DNA of 64,000 nt from Candidatus Roseilinea sp. (lineage in GTDB: Bacteria > Chloroflexota > Anaerolineae > J036 > Brachytrichaceae): the NCBI GenBank assembly GCA_025998955.1, contig AP024676.1:682001-746000 (forward strand), read 5' to 3'. Below the pieces are notes generated by a model. It worked only from the letters and a program-made list of their open reading frames with translations. It had not been told where the DNA came from and did no database searches. Shown in pieces: positions 16,544 to 24,885 of this stretch; the stretch's first letter is position 1, and the number at the start of each line of letters is the position of its first letter. Both the position numbers and the translations under genes were made by a program.

Positions 16544-18106
16544 CTACGGATATGCGTTTGCGCCCAGTCGCTTTTGCCAGTCGGCATAGGCCGCTTTTTG
16601 GCTTTCCACGCCAATGCGCTCGGTGATGGCGTTCCACTCCTCGGCGGCTTTGTCCAGCGCTGCCTTTGGGTCGGTGCCGGCGTAGGCAGCGGTGATCGCG
16701 CGGTCCAGCGCTTCCTCGTACTCGCGCGCGCCGGGAATGCCCAAGTCGGCCAGGCCGGTGGCGGCACCCTCCTGGAGCACTTTCAAATACTCCGAGGCGT
16801 TCGGCCACAGTTTGGCATACTCCGGATCATTGAAGTGGCTCATGCGATAGGGATCGCGCAGCGCAAACGGGATCTTCACCCGCTGGCCGCTGACCTCCGG
16901 GCTGGTCAGCCACTGGATGAAGGCATACGCGGCCTCTTTGTTCTTGCTGTTCGACGAGACGCCGAGCATGAAGCCGACCGCCAGCTCCGAGTGACCACCG
17001 GGTGACACAGCATAGCCGACCTTGCCAGCGACGTTGGTCTTGGGCACCCATTCCAGTTGTTTGCTCTCCAGGCCGTATCCCTCGCTCCATCGCCCGATCG
17101 GCGGCCAGGTGATGATCATGCCCAGCTTGCCGTCCATCCAGGCTTGTAGCACCTCGACGAAGCCCCATTTCTCGATGCCCGGCGGCATGTGCTTATTGGC
17201 GTTCACCATGTCGGTCAGCGTCTTCACGCCGATATCGCTGTTGATCGCTGCTTTCATGTCGGCGTCGAAGAACCGTCCGCCGTTGCTGCGGAACTGTTCG
17301 TAGAACCACAGATAGGTGTTGCCGGCCGTGCGCTGGATGGCGCACCCGTATTCGTTGTTGGCCTTGCCCCGCTCGGTGAAGAAGCTGCACACCTCATCCC
17401 ACTCTTGCCAGGTCTTCGGTGGGGCGAGTTCACGGTTGTACTTGGCCTTGAAATCCCCTTTGTTCTTGGCGTCCTCGAACCAATCGCGACGGTAGTACAT
17501 GACGAAGACGTCGCCGTCGTCCCACAAGCCGTAGGTCTTTCCCTTCCACTGCTGGTATTTAGCGTAGGTGGGATGCAAATCGCTCAGGTCGTTCTTGTCC
17601 ATGTGCTGTTCGATGTAGGCGTCTAGCGGTTCGAGCACGCCGCCATCGGCCAGGTCTGCCAGCCAGGTGGGCGCGAAGTTGAGCACATCGTAGGCGCCGC
17701 CGCCGGCTTGGTGATCGGCCACTGCTTTGGAGAACAGCTCGGTGAACGGTGTCTCGATGACGTTGATCTTCACGCCGGTCAACCGCTCGAACTCCGGCGC
17801 GCTGAACAACAGCGGGTCTTGAGACTGCAAGCCGGCCTCCCAGGTCACATTGAGCGTCACGCCTGCGTACTTCTTAGCCAATTCGATGGCGCGCGCCGCA
17901 GAGCCTCCGGGTTTGGGCGGCATCGCCGTCATCACGGCTGCGGCGGCCACCTGTTCGGCCTGGCCTTCGATTTTGCCGACCGGATCCGCCGGGCGAGTCG
18001 CCTCGGCAGCGGGTGGCGGGGCAGCGGGCGGCACGGCGCACGCTGCTGCGACGATCGTGATCGCACCAAAGATAGCAATGGCAAATCTGCGCTTCATAGC
18101 GTTCAT
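16544..18106 (-). CDS. Extracellular sugar-binding lipoprotein of an ABC importer
   Basis: Family 1 solute-binding protein of 520 aa. A basic start (MNAMKRRFAIAIFG) leads into the lipobox VAAAC at about residues 19-23, then a Pro/Ala-rich tether. The mature domain has VTLNVTWEAGLQSQDPLL, an early FTELFSKAVADHQAGGGAYDVLNFAPTWLADLADGG segment, and GAREYEEALDRAITAAYAG near the end, typical of CUT1 binding proteins with a large ligand pocket. It is about 80-100 residues longer than maltose-binding protein. GAGGAG lies 8 nt before the ATG. First gene of its transporter set; the 216 bp upstream hold no gene and then a heptamer array. Confidence 0.88.
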   Translation of the reverse strand: MNAMKRRFAIAIFGAITIVAAACAVPPAAPPPAAEATRPADPVGKIEGQAEQVAAAAVMTAMPPKPGGSAARAIELAKKYAGVTLNVTWEAGLQSQDPLLFSAPEFERLTGVKINVIETPFTELFSKAVADHQAGGGAYDVLNFAPTWLADLADGGVLEPLDAYIEQHMDKNDLSDLHPTYAKYQQWKGKTYGLWDDGDVFVMYYRRDWFEDAKNKGDFKAKYNRELAPPKTWQEWDEVCSFFTERGKANNEYGCAIQRTAGNTYLWFYEQFRSNGGRFFDADMKAAINSDIGVKTLTDMVNANKHMPPGIEKWGFVEVLQAWMDGKLGMIITWPPIGRWSEGYGLESKQLEWVPKTNVAGKVGYAVSPGGHSELAVGFMLGVSSNSKNKEAAYAFIQWLTSPEVSGQRVKIPFALRDPYRMSHFNDPEYAKLWPNASEYLKVLQEGAATGLADLGIPGAREYEEALDRAITAAYAGTDPKAALDKAAEEWNAITERIGVESQKAAYADWQKRLGANAYP

Positions 18107-18322
18107 ATCAGTTGCTCCTCGTGGATGTAGACAAAATACGAAACGCGCTCGAGGGCATCGTTCTTTGCGCAGATGGTCTGCGCGTAGCTCACGCTGCCAT
18201 CGTGCGCAGCAATAAGCGTTCTCGTCATCGCCCGGCGCTTGGTCCTACGCCGGAAGACCAGGCCGAGCGCTCATCGAGTCGGGCAGAGCATCGTTCGCAG
18301 CCGCATCACCTCCTCTCAGAGA

Positions 18323-18449
18323 TCAGAAGTCAGAGTTCAGAATTCAGATGTCAGATGTCAGACAATCAATCTCCAATCTCCAATCTCCAATCTCAATTCT
18401 CAATTCTCAATTCTCAATTCTCAATTCTTAATTCTTAATTCTCAATTCC
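18323..18449. repeat. Heptamer array of about eighteen units
   Basis: Consecutive 7-bp units drift in sequence along the array: TCAGAAG, TCAGAGT, TCAGAAT, TCAGATG (twice), TCAGACA, then TCCAATC (three times), TCAATTC (five times), TTAATTC (twice), TCAATTC. There are no unique spacers. The array overlaps the end of the ketopantoate-reductase-like gene, whose last residues GIEN and stop codon are encoded by repeat units. It separates this gene from the binding-protein gene. Confidence 0.85.
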
Positions 18450-19370
18450 AAACGTCTCCTCCAGCGACTTGATCAGCCATACCATGGTGTTGTTGTAGGG
18501 CGTGGGGATGCCGAGCCGCTGACCGGCTTCGACGATGGCGCCGTTGATCACGTCAATCTCGGTGCGCCGCTTGTGCTCGATGTCGGTCGGCATCGAGCCT
18601 TTCAACGTAGGTGCGATGCGCTCCAGTAACCCGATGATCGCGTTCCAACGCTCGTCGTAGTCCATGGGTATGTTTTGTGCGTGAGCAACGGCCACCGTCT
18701 CCTTGAGCAACTCGGCCATCAAATCCTTCATGCCTTGATGCTCGATCAGCTTGCGCGCTTCCCACGCATACACCGCCGCCGTCGGCAACGTGCACACGTT
18801 CAGCGCCAGCTTCGACCAGATTTCCTTGAGCACGTTATCCGACGCCTTCGTTTCCAGGCCGGCTTCGTTCAACGCCGCGGCCAGCGCGTGCACGCGCGCG
18901 CTCACGCCGCCGTTCAACTCGCCGACGTGCGTGACGCCGACGCCGCCCTGCAACGTGTGCCCCAGACCTTTGAGCGCGCCGCTGTTGTAGGTCACGCCGC
19001 AGAACACCTTGTCTTCGCCGACGATGCTCGCGATGCGGGGCGCATTGCCCCAGCCGTTCTGCAACGACACAACTGTCGTGTTCGGCCCGATCATCGGCAG
19101 AGCCGCGCGCACTGCGCTCTCGGTGTGATAGCACTTGGTGAACACCAGCACGTAGTCCTGCACGCCGGCGCTGGCCGGGTCGGCGGTGGCATTGGCCTTG
19201 CTGACGATCTGGTTGCCGCTCTTCTCCTCGACGATCACACCGTGGGCGTTGATGTGGTCAATGGCGGCTGTGTTCACGTCCACCAGCGTCACGTCGTAAC
19301 CGGCGTGAGCGAGCCGGCCACCGAACATGGCACCCATCGCGCCTGCGCCGCCTAATACTGCAATTTTCAT
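18435..19370 (-). CDS. 2-dehydropantoate 2-reductase family protein (PanE/ApbA)
   Basis: A 311-residue NADPH-dependent reductase family member, started at the ATG at 19370 (MKIAVLGGAGAMGAMFG); the in-frame extension upstream is repeat-derived. GGAGAMG (residues 7-13) is the nucleotide loop. The substrate domain shows VKNAY-like YVLVFTKCYHTE and SLQNGWGN; the C-terminal ketopantoate reductase domain has IWSKLALNVCTLPTAA (catalytic Lys) and STMPTDIEHKRRTEIDVING-like sequence. It is embedded in the apiose-type operon, not beside panB or panC. Ketopantoate is a branched hydroxy-keto acid, as are apionate-derived keto acids, so a catabolic substrate is plausible. Confidence 0.8.
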   Translation of the reverse strand: MKIAVLGGAGAMGAMFGGRLAHAGYDVTLVDVNTAAIDHINAHGVIVEEKSGNQIVSKANATADPASAGVQDYVLVFTKCYHTESAVRAALPMIGPNTTVVSLQNGWGNAPRIASIVGEDKVFCGVTYNSGALKGLGHTLQGGVGVTHVGELNGGVSARVHALAAALNEAGLETKASDNVLKEIWSKLALNVCTLPTAAVYAWEARKLIEHQGMKDLMAELLKETVAVAHAQNIPMDYDERWNAIIGLLERIAPTLKGSMPTDIEHKRRTEIDVINGAIVEAGQRLGIPTPYNNTMVWLIKSLEETFGIEN

Positions 19371-19384
19371 GGTCTTTTCTTTTG

Positions 19385-19553
19385 AACCACGAAGCACACG
19401 AAGGACACTAAGAAACAGACTCAGTAGTTGAAAGAAGTTCCCAGCGAGCGTCAACTCCGCGCCAAAGTGCTGGAGCTGACGCTCCAGCAAAAGCGGATTT
19501 TTTCAATTGCAGAGGCTTCGTTCTCTTCGTTCTCTTCTTGTCTTCGTGGTTTA
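19385..19553. repeat. 9-bp-unit inverted arms flanking a strong hairpin
   Basis: Left arm 19385-19412 (CCACGAAGC, ACACGAAGG, ACACTAAGA) and right arm 19515-19553 (TCTTCGTTC twice, TCTTCTTG, TCTTCGTGG) are complementary. Between them a perfect 9-bp stem TGCTGGAGC / GCTCCAGCA (19468-19489) with a 4-nt loop is followed on the plus strand by a T-run. The array fills the gap between the epimerase and reductase genes. Confidence 0.7.
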
Positions 19554-20549
19554 ACCGTTAGCCGCGTTGTAGTACCGCTGCGTCGTCTCGATGTATTCCC
19601 GGATCCCCTCGCGGATGTCGCTGAACTTCACTGTGTAGCCCAGTTGCTCCTCCACCGGCTTCATGTCGTGCACGCCGCGAAACTTGATGCCGAGCTTGTC
19701 CTGCTCGGATAGCCCGCTCGCCATCTCGATCTGCGCCGATGGGATCATGCTCTTGATGATCTCGGCGACTTCACCGGCGGTCACCAGCTTTTGTCCCGTA
19801 GCGGCGTAGAAGGTGCGGTGTTGCAGCCGGTCGGATGGGGTGTTCAATGCGGCGACCGTGACGCCGGCGATGTCGTGCACGTGGGTGTAGTCGCGCGGGA
19901 ACTCGCGGCCGCTGGTGAAGTGCACCGGCTCGCCGCGCACGGCTGCATCCACCATCGTGTTGATGAAAATGGTGGGGTTGGTGGTGTAGAAGCCGTAGGC
20001 CGCCGATGGGCGAATGATGACGAAGTCAAGCCCGTAGCCGCCGCGATACGCCCAGCAGAACGCCTCGCCCGCCACCTTGGCTGAGCCATACGCGCCGCTG
20101 CCCGGCCCCTGATCCGCCATCAGCACGGGATGATTGGCGTCAATCGGCTGATATTGAATCGTCGGCAGCACGCCGATGGAACTGAAGAACACGAACCGCT
20201 CGATGTCGGACAGGCGGCAGGCTTCGAGCACGTTGATCGTGCCCGCCACCATCACGTCGAAGGCCATCTTCGGGTTGCGGTTCAGGCCGAGCAGGTCAAT
20301 CGGCGAGGCGAGATGGGCAATCTTGTTCGGCTTGTGCTTCTTGATCGCGGCCATCAACTGTGGCCAGCTTTCGATGCCGCCTTGCTCGAAGGCGACGCTC
20401 GCTTTGTAGGGCGTGATCAGCCAGTCGAGTTGCGGTCCCCACGTCCGCATGTCGTAATTGACTACCCTGTCGCCGCGCTCCACCAGTTGCTTCGTCACGT
20501 GCGTGCCGATGAAGCCCGACCCGCCGATGATTAAGACTGTGTCTGCCAT
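19551..20549 (-). CDS. NAD-dependent epimerase/dehydratase family protein
   Basis: Extended SDR of 332 aa. From the ATG at 20549 it reads MADTVLIIGGSGFIGTHVTKQL, with the NAD loop GGSGFIG at residues 9-15. Later motifs are AHLASPIDLLGL, FVFFSSIGVLP and AYGSAKVAGEAFCWAYR (catalytic Tyr-x-x-x-Lys), and IIRPSAAYGFY. The fold is that of UDP-sugar epimerases, but the location between the ApnL-like and reductase genes argues for a role on free sugars, sugar acids or lactones. It is followed directly by a repeat array that touches its stop codon. Confidence 0.78.
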   Translation of the reverse strand: MADTVLIIGGSGFIGTHVTKQLVERGDRVVNYDMRTWGPQLDWLITPYKASVAFEQGGIESWPQLMAAIKKHKPNKIAHLASPIDLLGLNRNPKMAFDVMVAGTINVLEACRLSDIERFVFFSSIGVLPTIQYQPIDANHPVLMADQGPGSGAYGSAKVAGEAFCWAYRGGYGLDFVIIRPSAAYGFYTTNPTIFINTMVDAAVRGEPVHFTSGREFPRDYTHVHDIAGVTVAALNTPSDRLQHRTFYAATGQKLVTAGEVAEIIKSMIPSAQIEMASGLSEQDKLGIKFRGVHDMKPVEEQLGYTVKFSDIREGIREYIETTQRYYNAANG

Positions 20550-20562
20550 GATGACGCCTTTG

Positions 20563-22548
20563 TCATAGATCAATCCTCGCTACCGCATAGGGCGGTAATG
20601 TGAGGGTATGACCTTCGAGCGGCGCACCTGCCTCGGCTCGCCACGCTTCCGGGCGCTTCATCGCTGCCTCGGCGTTGCTCGCCTCGAGCAGCTTCACCTT
20701 CGCCTTCACCTTCGCCTTCGGAGCAACGCCGCGCAGGTTCACCGTCTGTGGATTGTCCGTCAGGTTCGCCAGCAGCACGCGCACGCGCTTGCCTTTGCGC
20801 AGCGCCAAGCCGTCTACTTTCAGCGGGTCGCTGCTTTTCGTCGACGCGACTTTGCCGCCGAACTCAGCCACGTCGGCGAAGACGTGAACCATCGGGAAGA
20901 CGCGCGCGCCGTCCATCACACCGCGCTTGCCGGTCGTCTCGTAATACGTCAAGCTCGTTGCCACGCCCGTTCCGCCAGCAGCCTGCGCGACGTGGCTGAG
21001 GCTGACCATCGTCCAGCCCGCGCCAAACAGCGACATCTGGCGCGGGTCGAACGCACCTGCTTTGTCGTCGGGTTCGGGGCCGGGGTCGCCCAGGCTCCAG
21101 CGCGGCTTGAGTGTGATCGGGGTGATGGCCAGCGGCTTGCCTTTGCTGAACGTCTTGTAAGTGCGCACCGTCTCGCCTTGCGCTTGGGGCGATTCGGCCA
21201 ATGAGGTGTTGTCGAAGGCGTGCACTTGCGGGTTGAACGAGTAGCACAGGCCGTCAACCAGATCCAGCATCGCGCGGCTCGGGCGGTTAGCGTTGAGCTC
21301 GGTGAAGAACTTGTTGGTGCCGCTGTAGATGACGACTTGCTTGCCCAGATGTTGCCGGGCCAGCGCCAGCCATCGTTCGTCTGTGCGATCCTCGCTGCGG
21401 TGAAAGACAAGGTAGCGGGCGATGGGTAGAGACGCGCCGCGGTTTAGAGACGCGCCATGGCGCGTCTCTACAAAAGATGTAAACTCCTGCTCCGCATCAT
21501 CGGAGACGAACAGGCCCACCTCCAGCGTTGCGCCGAGCGCCGCCGCATCCCTCGCCGCTTTCTTCAACTTAGTCTTCCAATTCGATTGCCACAACGGCAA
21601 ATCCACCCGTAGGTGGGCCAGCTTCAACGCTCGCAATCGTTCGGCCTGTCTGGTTGTGATCGCCTTGCCGTTGCGCGCGGCACACATGCCCAACTCAGGA
21701 ATTGAGAATGAAGAATTGAGAATTGAGAATTGACAAACCCGTGATGCGCTCCGCCTCTTTCTTTCTCTATTCTCCATTCTCAATTCTGAATTCACGCGCA
21801 GCGTGATCTTCTGACGCACCCGCTCGCCCGCTTTGACTTCGACAGGGAAGGGCAGCCGCAACGGCGTGCAATAGGTCTTATACGAGCCGTCGGTCCAGTT
21901 GCGCTGGTCTTCCATCTCGAAGATGTCGCCTTCGAACTCGATGTGCAAGGTCACCCCCGGCGCGATCTCGCAATTCAGCGCGCGCATCTCGTCGAACGGT
22001 GCGACCGGTTTGATGATGCCGTCAATCACCATCTGCGGCGCGATGCGCCGGGGGAATCGCGCCTGCACCGCCGTCCCGTCTACTTTCTCGACGCGGGCGG
22101 CTTGACCAGCGGCGGTGATCGGGTGCAGCACGCAGAACCCCAGGCGGGCGCGCTGAAAGGTTGACCGCGCCACGCCGTCGAACAGAAACTCGATCACGCC
22201 GCCGGCATCGCCGGTGATGTGGCCTTGCCACACGAAATCAACGTCGTTGAGCCGGTTCTCGCAGGTGTAGCGGATTTCGAACGAGTCGTCGCGCACATCC
22301 ATTCGCACGTCGCTCAACACGTTGGGCGCGGTGCCCCAGGCGCGGTCGCGCGCGGCGGCGTAGATGCGCCGCACGACCTCGCGCTCGCCGTAGCGGATAT
22401 AGCGCAGGTCGCCGTTCTCATAGATCATCGTCAATGGCCCAGCGCGCAGCGGAATGCGCTCCGGCAAAGGTTGTTCGCTGCCAAACAGGATTCGGTGATC
22501 CATCGCTTCGGCGATCGGCAATGCGTCGTCATGCCCGTGTGCGCCCAT
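20563..22548 (-). CDS. apnL: D-apionolactonase-like protein
   Basis: A 661-residue protein whose N-terminal 250 residues (ILFGSEQPLPERIPLRAGPL, YIRYGEREVVRRIYAA, GFCVLHPI, VEKVDGT) match, from memory, the ApnL family that hydrolyses D-apionolactone to D-apionate. It starts on the base after the apsD-like stop codon; an internal ATG at 22503 is an alternative. The C-terminal half has a TIM-barrel feel and ends in a beta domain. Two repeat elements lie in frame: a heptamer inverted array at residues about 253-286 (SELRMENRERKRR... FSILNSSFS) and a palindromic element at about 359-377 (ETRHGASLNRGASL). Neither breaks the frame, and both fall at probable linkers. Confidence 0.68.
   Translation of the reverse strand: MGAHGHDDALPIAEAMDHRILFGSEQPLPERIPLRAGPLTMIYENGDLRYIRYGEREVVRRIYAAARDRAWGTAPNVLSDVRMDVRDDSFEIRYTCENRLNDVDFVWQGHITGDAGGVIEFLFDGVARSTFQRARLGFCVLHPITAAGQAARVEKVDGTAVQARFPRRIAPQMVIDGIIKPVAPFDEMRALNCEIAPGVTLHIEFEGDIFEMEDQRNWTDGSYKTYCTPLRLPFPVEVKAGERVRQKITLRVNSELRMENRERKRRSASRVCQFSILNSSFSIPELGMCAARNGKAITTRQAERLRALKLAHLRVDLPLWQSNWKTKLKKAARDAAALGATLEVGLFVSDDAEQEFTSFVETRHGASLNRGASLPIARYLVFHRSEDRTDERWLALARQHLGKQVVIYSGTNKFFTELNANRPSRAMLDLVDGLCYSFNPQVHAFDNTSLAESPQAQGETVRTYKTFSKGKPLAITPITLKPRWSLGDPGPEPDDKAGAFDPRQMSLFGAGWTMVSLSHVAQAAGGTGVATSLTYYETTGKRGVMDGARVFPMVHVFADVAEFGGKVASTKSSDPLKVDGLALRKGKRVRVLLANLTDNPQTVNLRGVAPKAKVKAKVKLLEASNAEAAMKRPEAWRAEAGAPLEGHTLTLPPYAVARIDL
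21425..21471. repeat. Palindromic element inside the apnL-like gene
   Basis: GTAGAGACGCGCC occurs at 21425, again as TTAGAGACGCGCC, and its complement GGCGCGTCTCTAC follows across a central CCATGG, making a near-perfect palindrome. It lies in frame within the coding sequence. Similar GTAGAGACG palindromes are, from memory, scattered in genomes of other filamentous bacteria. Confidence 0.7.
21699..21793. repeat. Heptamer inverted array inside the apnL-like gene
   Basis: Left arm 21699-21733 with units AATTGAG, AATGAAG, AATTGAG, AATTGAG and right arm 21769-21793 with TTCTCCA, TTCTCAA, TTCTGAA. The unit family is that of the 18323-18449 array. The 95-bp segment is read through in frame. Confidence 0.78.
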
Positions 22549-23577
22549 CTATGCCAGTTGAATGACGCGGTTGCCTGCTGCAGCGTCGTACGCTGCGAAC
22601 ACCAGCCGCGCCGTCTTCAAGTTGTCCTCGCCGGTCGTCTCTGCTGCGCCTTCGCCGCACAGCGCGCGCAACAGGTCGGCGTTGCACGGCACGATACTGC
22701 TGTGCACGACGTCGTATGCCGGATCGGCCCAGGCATAGCGCGGTGGCGGGACGCGGCGCGCATGTGTGCCGTCCGCCGTCGTCACTCGCAGCCAGAAATC
22801 CGGCCCAAGCTCAATCGAACCCCGTTCGCCTTCGATGAAGAAATAGGTCTCCGGGAAGCGGTCGTGCTCCAGGTAGTTCTCGGCGTAGGCCATGTTCACG
22901 GTGACGATGGCGTTCGACTCACCCATCGCCATGACCATCGTTGCTACGTCTTCGCCCTTGATGTTGGGATGGACTCGCCGGGTTTGGCAGTACATGCTGT
23001 GCGCCTCGCCGAACAGGAAGCGCGCCACGTCGAGCGTGTGGCTGCCCAAGTCGGTGATGATGAACTGTTCCAGTTCAGCTAGGAACGGCTGGTTCTTGAA
23101 TACCGGGAAGCCGGAGATCATGTCAATGCGTGCCCGGAACGACCGGCCGATGCGTGCTTCGTCAAGCACAGCCTTCAGCGCGCGGATCGGCGTTTGCCAG
23201 CGCCAGTTCTCATGGATGAAGAACGGCACGCCGGCCTCGCGACATGTCCGCACCATCTCCTCGGCAGTGGCGAGGGAAGGAGCCATCGGCTTTTGGCAGA
23301 TCACCGGGATGCGGCGTTGCGCCGCCATCAAGGTGAACTTGGCGTGCGTGTCCACGTCGGTGATGATGTCCACGAAGTCGAGCTGCTCGGCACCCAACAG
23401 GGCCTCGGCGTCGTCGTAGACGCGCGGCACGCCGAAGCGTTGGGCCAGCTTCTCGGCCTTCGCTCGAGTGCGGTTGTAGATGGCGACGCATTCCACGCCG
23501 CCGACCTCATACCAGCCGGCCAGTTGGAACTGCGCCCAGAAACCGGCGCCGAAGATAGCGAATTTCAGTTGTGTCAT
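22549..23577 (-). CDS. apsD: Gfo/Idh/MocA oxidoreductase, probable D-apiose dehydrogenase
   Basis: A 342-residue NAD(P)-dependent sugar dehydrogenase. GAGFWAQFQLAGW (residues 10-22) is the nucleotide loop, VDIITDVDTHAKF follows, and ICQKPMAPS carries the conserved Lys of the EKP-type motif, here QKP. HENWRWQTPIRALK is characteristic of the apiose dehydrogenase branch as I recall it, and TDLGSHTLDVARFLFGEA carries the catalytic-loop His. It would oxidise D-apiose to D-apionolactone, the substrate of the ApnL-like protein encoded immediately downstream with no gap. The last permease gene of the second transporter lies 175 bp upstream, so transport and first oxidation are probably co-expressed. 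Confidence 0.75.
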   Translation of the reverse strand: MTQLKFAIFGAGFWAQFQLAGWYEVGGVECVAIYNRTRAKAEKLAQRFGVPRVYDDAEALLGAEQLDFVDIITDVDTHAKFTLMAAQRRIPVICQKPMAPSLATAEEMVRTCREAGVPFFIHENWRWQTPIRALKAVLDEARIGRSFRARIDMISGFPVFKNQPFLAELEQFIITDLGSHTLDVARFLFGEAHSMYCQTRRVHPNIKGEDVATMVMAMGESNAIVTVNMAYAENYLEHDRFPETYFFIEGERGSIELGPDFWLRVTTADGTHARRVPPPRYAWADPAYDVVHSSIVPCNADLLRALCGEGAAETTGEDNLKTARLVFAAYDAAAGNRVIQLA

Positions 23578-23752
23578 GATGTGATTACAGTGCCCAGGTT
23601 CTCTAGCATGTAAATCTCGTCGTTCAGGTCACCGGAACTGTGCTCTAGGCCTACTTTCCTGCTGTCGTTTCGCTTCGCGTATGCGGAGTCGCAAGCTGTT
23701 TGCTTTGTCACTTTTGAGCTCACCTGCAAGTTCGGTCGGGAGCGACAGTGGG

Positions 23753-24853
23753 CTAGCCTTTGATCGCCCCTGCCATCACGCTGCGGATAAACAGCTTGCG
23801 CAGCAGCACATACACCAGCAGCAGTGGCACAACCGATACGAATACGCCGGTGTAGATGATCTGATAGTTCACGGCATATGCGCCGCTGTAGTTAGCGATG
23901 AGCGGCAGCATCGTCGTGTTGGCTGTGTCCAGATACACGAACGGCTCGAGAAAGGCATTCCAGAACACCGGCAGCATGATGACCGATACTGTCGCGATCG
24001 GCACCTTCAGGAGCGGAAACAGGATGCGCCAGATGTATTGCCATCGCGATGCGCCGTCGAGATAGGCTGACTCCTCCAACTCAGGCGGAACCTGATTGAT
24101 GGCTGTGGTGAACACCATGGTGGATAGCGCCCCACCTTTGATGAAGATCAAGATGAGGAAGGTCAATTGCACAACCCATCGCGCCGTGCCCGGTCTGTCC
24201 GCGCCTGGGATCAGGCCCTGTAATCCTTGCACCATCAGAAATTGCGGAATGATGATCATGATCGTCGGGATCACCATTTGCAACAAGTAGATGTTGTAGA
24301 TGGTCATCTGATAGCGCCGGCGCAAACCGGCCAAGCCGGCGCCGGTCAAGATGGACAAGAAGCACAGGCCGACGATGCTGGCAACGGTGACGACGACCGT
24401 GCGCACAAGCGACTGCCAGAACGCTGGGTTGTTCAGCAGCGTGATCCAGCCGTTGAATGTGCCAAAGCCGGCGAAGTATTCTTGCATGCGCTCGGAGGGA
24501 ATGTTGTTCTTCTCGGCTACTTTGCGCAGGCTGTCACGTGGATTGACGTAGCCCTTGATGCCCAGGTCTTCTTTGACCTTGCGCAGATCGAGGTTATATT
24601 GCACCGACAGATTGCCCACCTCGGCGTCCAGGCTGACGTCTTCTTGTCGCGGAATCCACAAATGTAGGTTGACCGATTCTTTGGTGCTGACGAAAGTGCG
24701 AATGAACAGCACATAGAACGGAAACAACGTGATCACCGCATAGGCCAGCATGAATGCCATGGCGACGGCCTTGAGCAGACGGCGCTTGCGCGCAGGCGTC
24801 CACGTCGTGGCCTTGGCTGCCGGCCTCTGCGTCGTGCTCGTCGTGCTTACCAT
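23753..24853 (-). CDS. Carbohydrate ABC transporter permease (MalG type) with an enlarged external loop
   Basis: CUT1-type permease of 366 aa from the ATG at 24853 (MVSTTSTTQRPAAKATTW). Longer in-frame readings run into the partner gene and are not credible. After the first membrane segment (AVAMAFMLAYAVITLFPFYVLF) there is an extra, mostly charged region of about 90 residues (about 60-145) before the second segment, so the protein exceeds the usual 280 aa. The EAA loop is LEESAYLDGASRWQYIWRILFPLLKVPI. It ends MAGAIKG, a usual MalG-type tail. No ATPase gene accompanies it. Confidence 0.87.
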   Translation of the reverse strand: MVSTTSTTQRPAAKATTWTPARKRRLLKAVAMAFMLAYAVITLFPFYVLFIRTFVSTKESVNLHLWIPRQEDVSLDAEVGNLSVQYNLDLRKVKEDLGIKGYVNPRDSLRKVAEKNNIPSERMQEYFAGFGTFNGWITLLNNPAFWQSLVRTVVVTVASIVGLCFLSILTGAGLAGLRRRYQMTIYNIYLLQMVIPTIMIIIPQFLMVQGLQGLIPGADRPGTARWVVQLTFLILIFIKGGALSTMVFTTAINQVPPELEESAYLDGASRWQYIWRILFPLLKVPIATVSVIMLPVFWNAFLEPFVYLDTANTTMLPLIANYSGAYAVNYQIIYTGVFVSVVPLLLVYVLLRKLFIRSVMAGAIKG

Positions 24854-24885
24854 CCCGCAAAATCTCCCCTCAGGAATGAAGGCAC

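Noticed and set aside
18323..18449. Possible CRISPR array
   Set aside because: Units are 7 bp and directly adjacent with no unique spacers, and there are no cas genes in the window.
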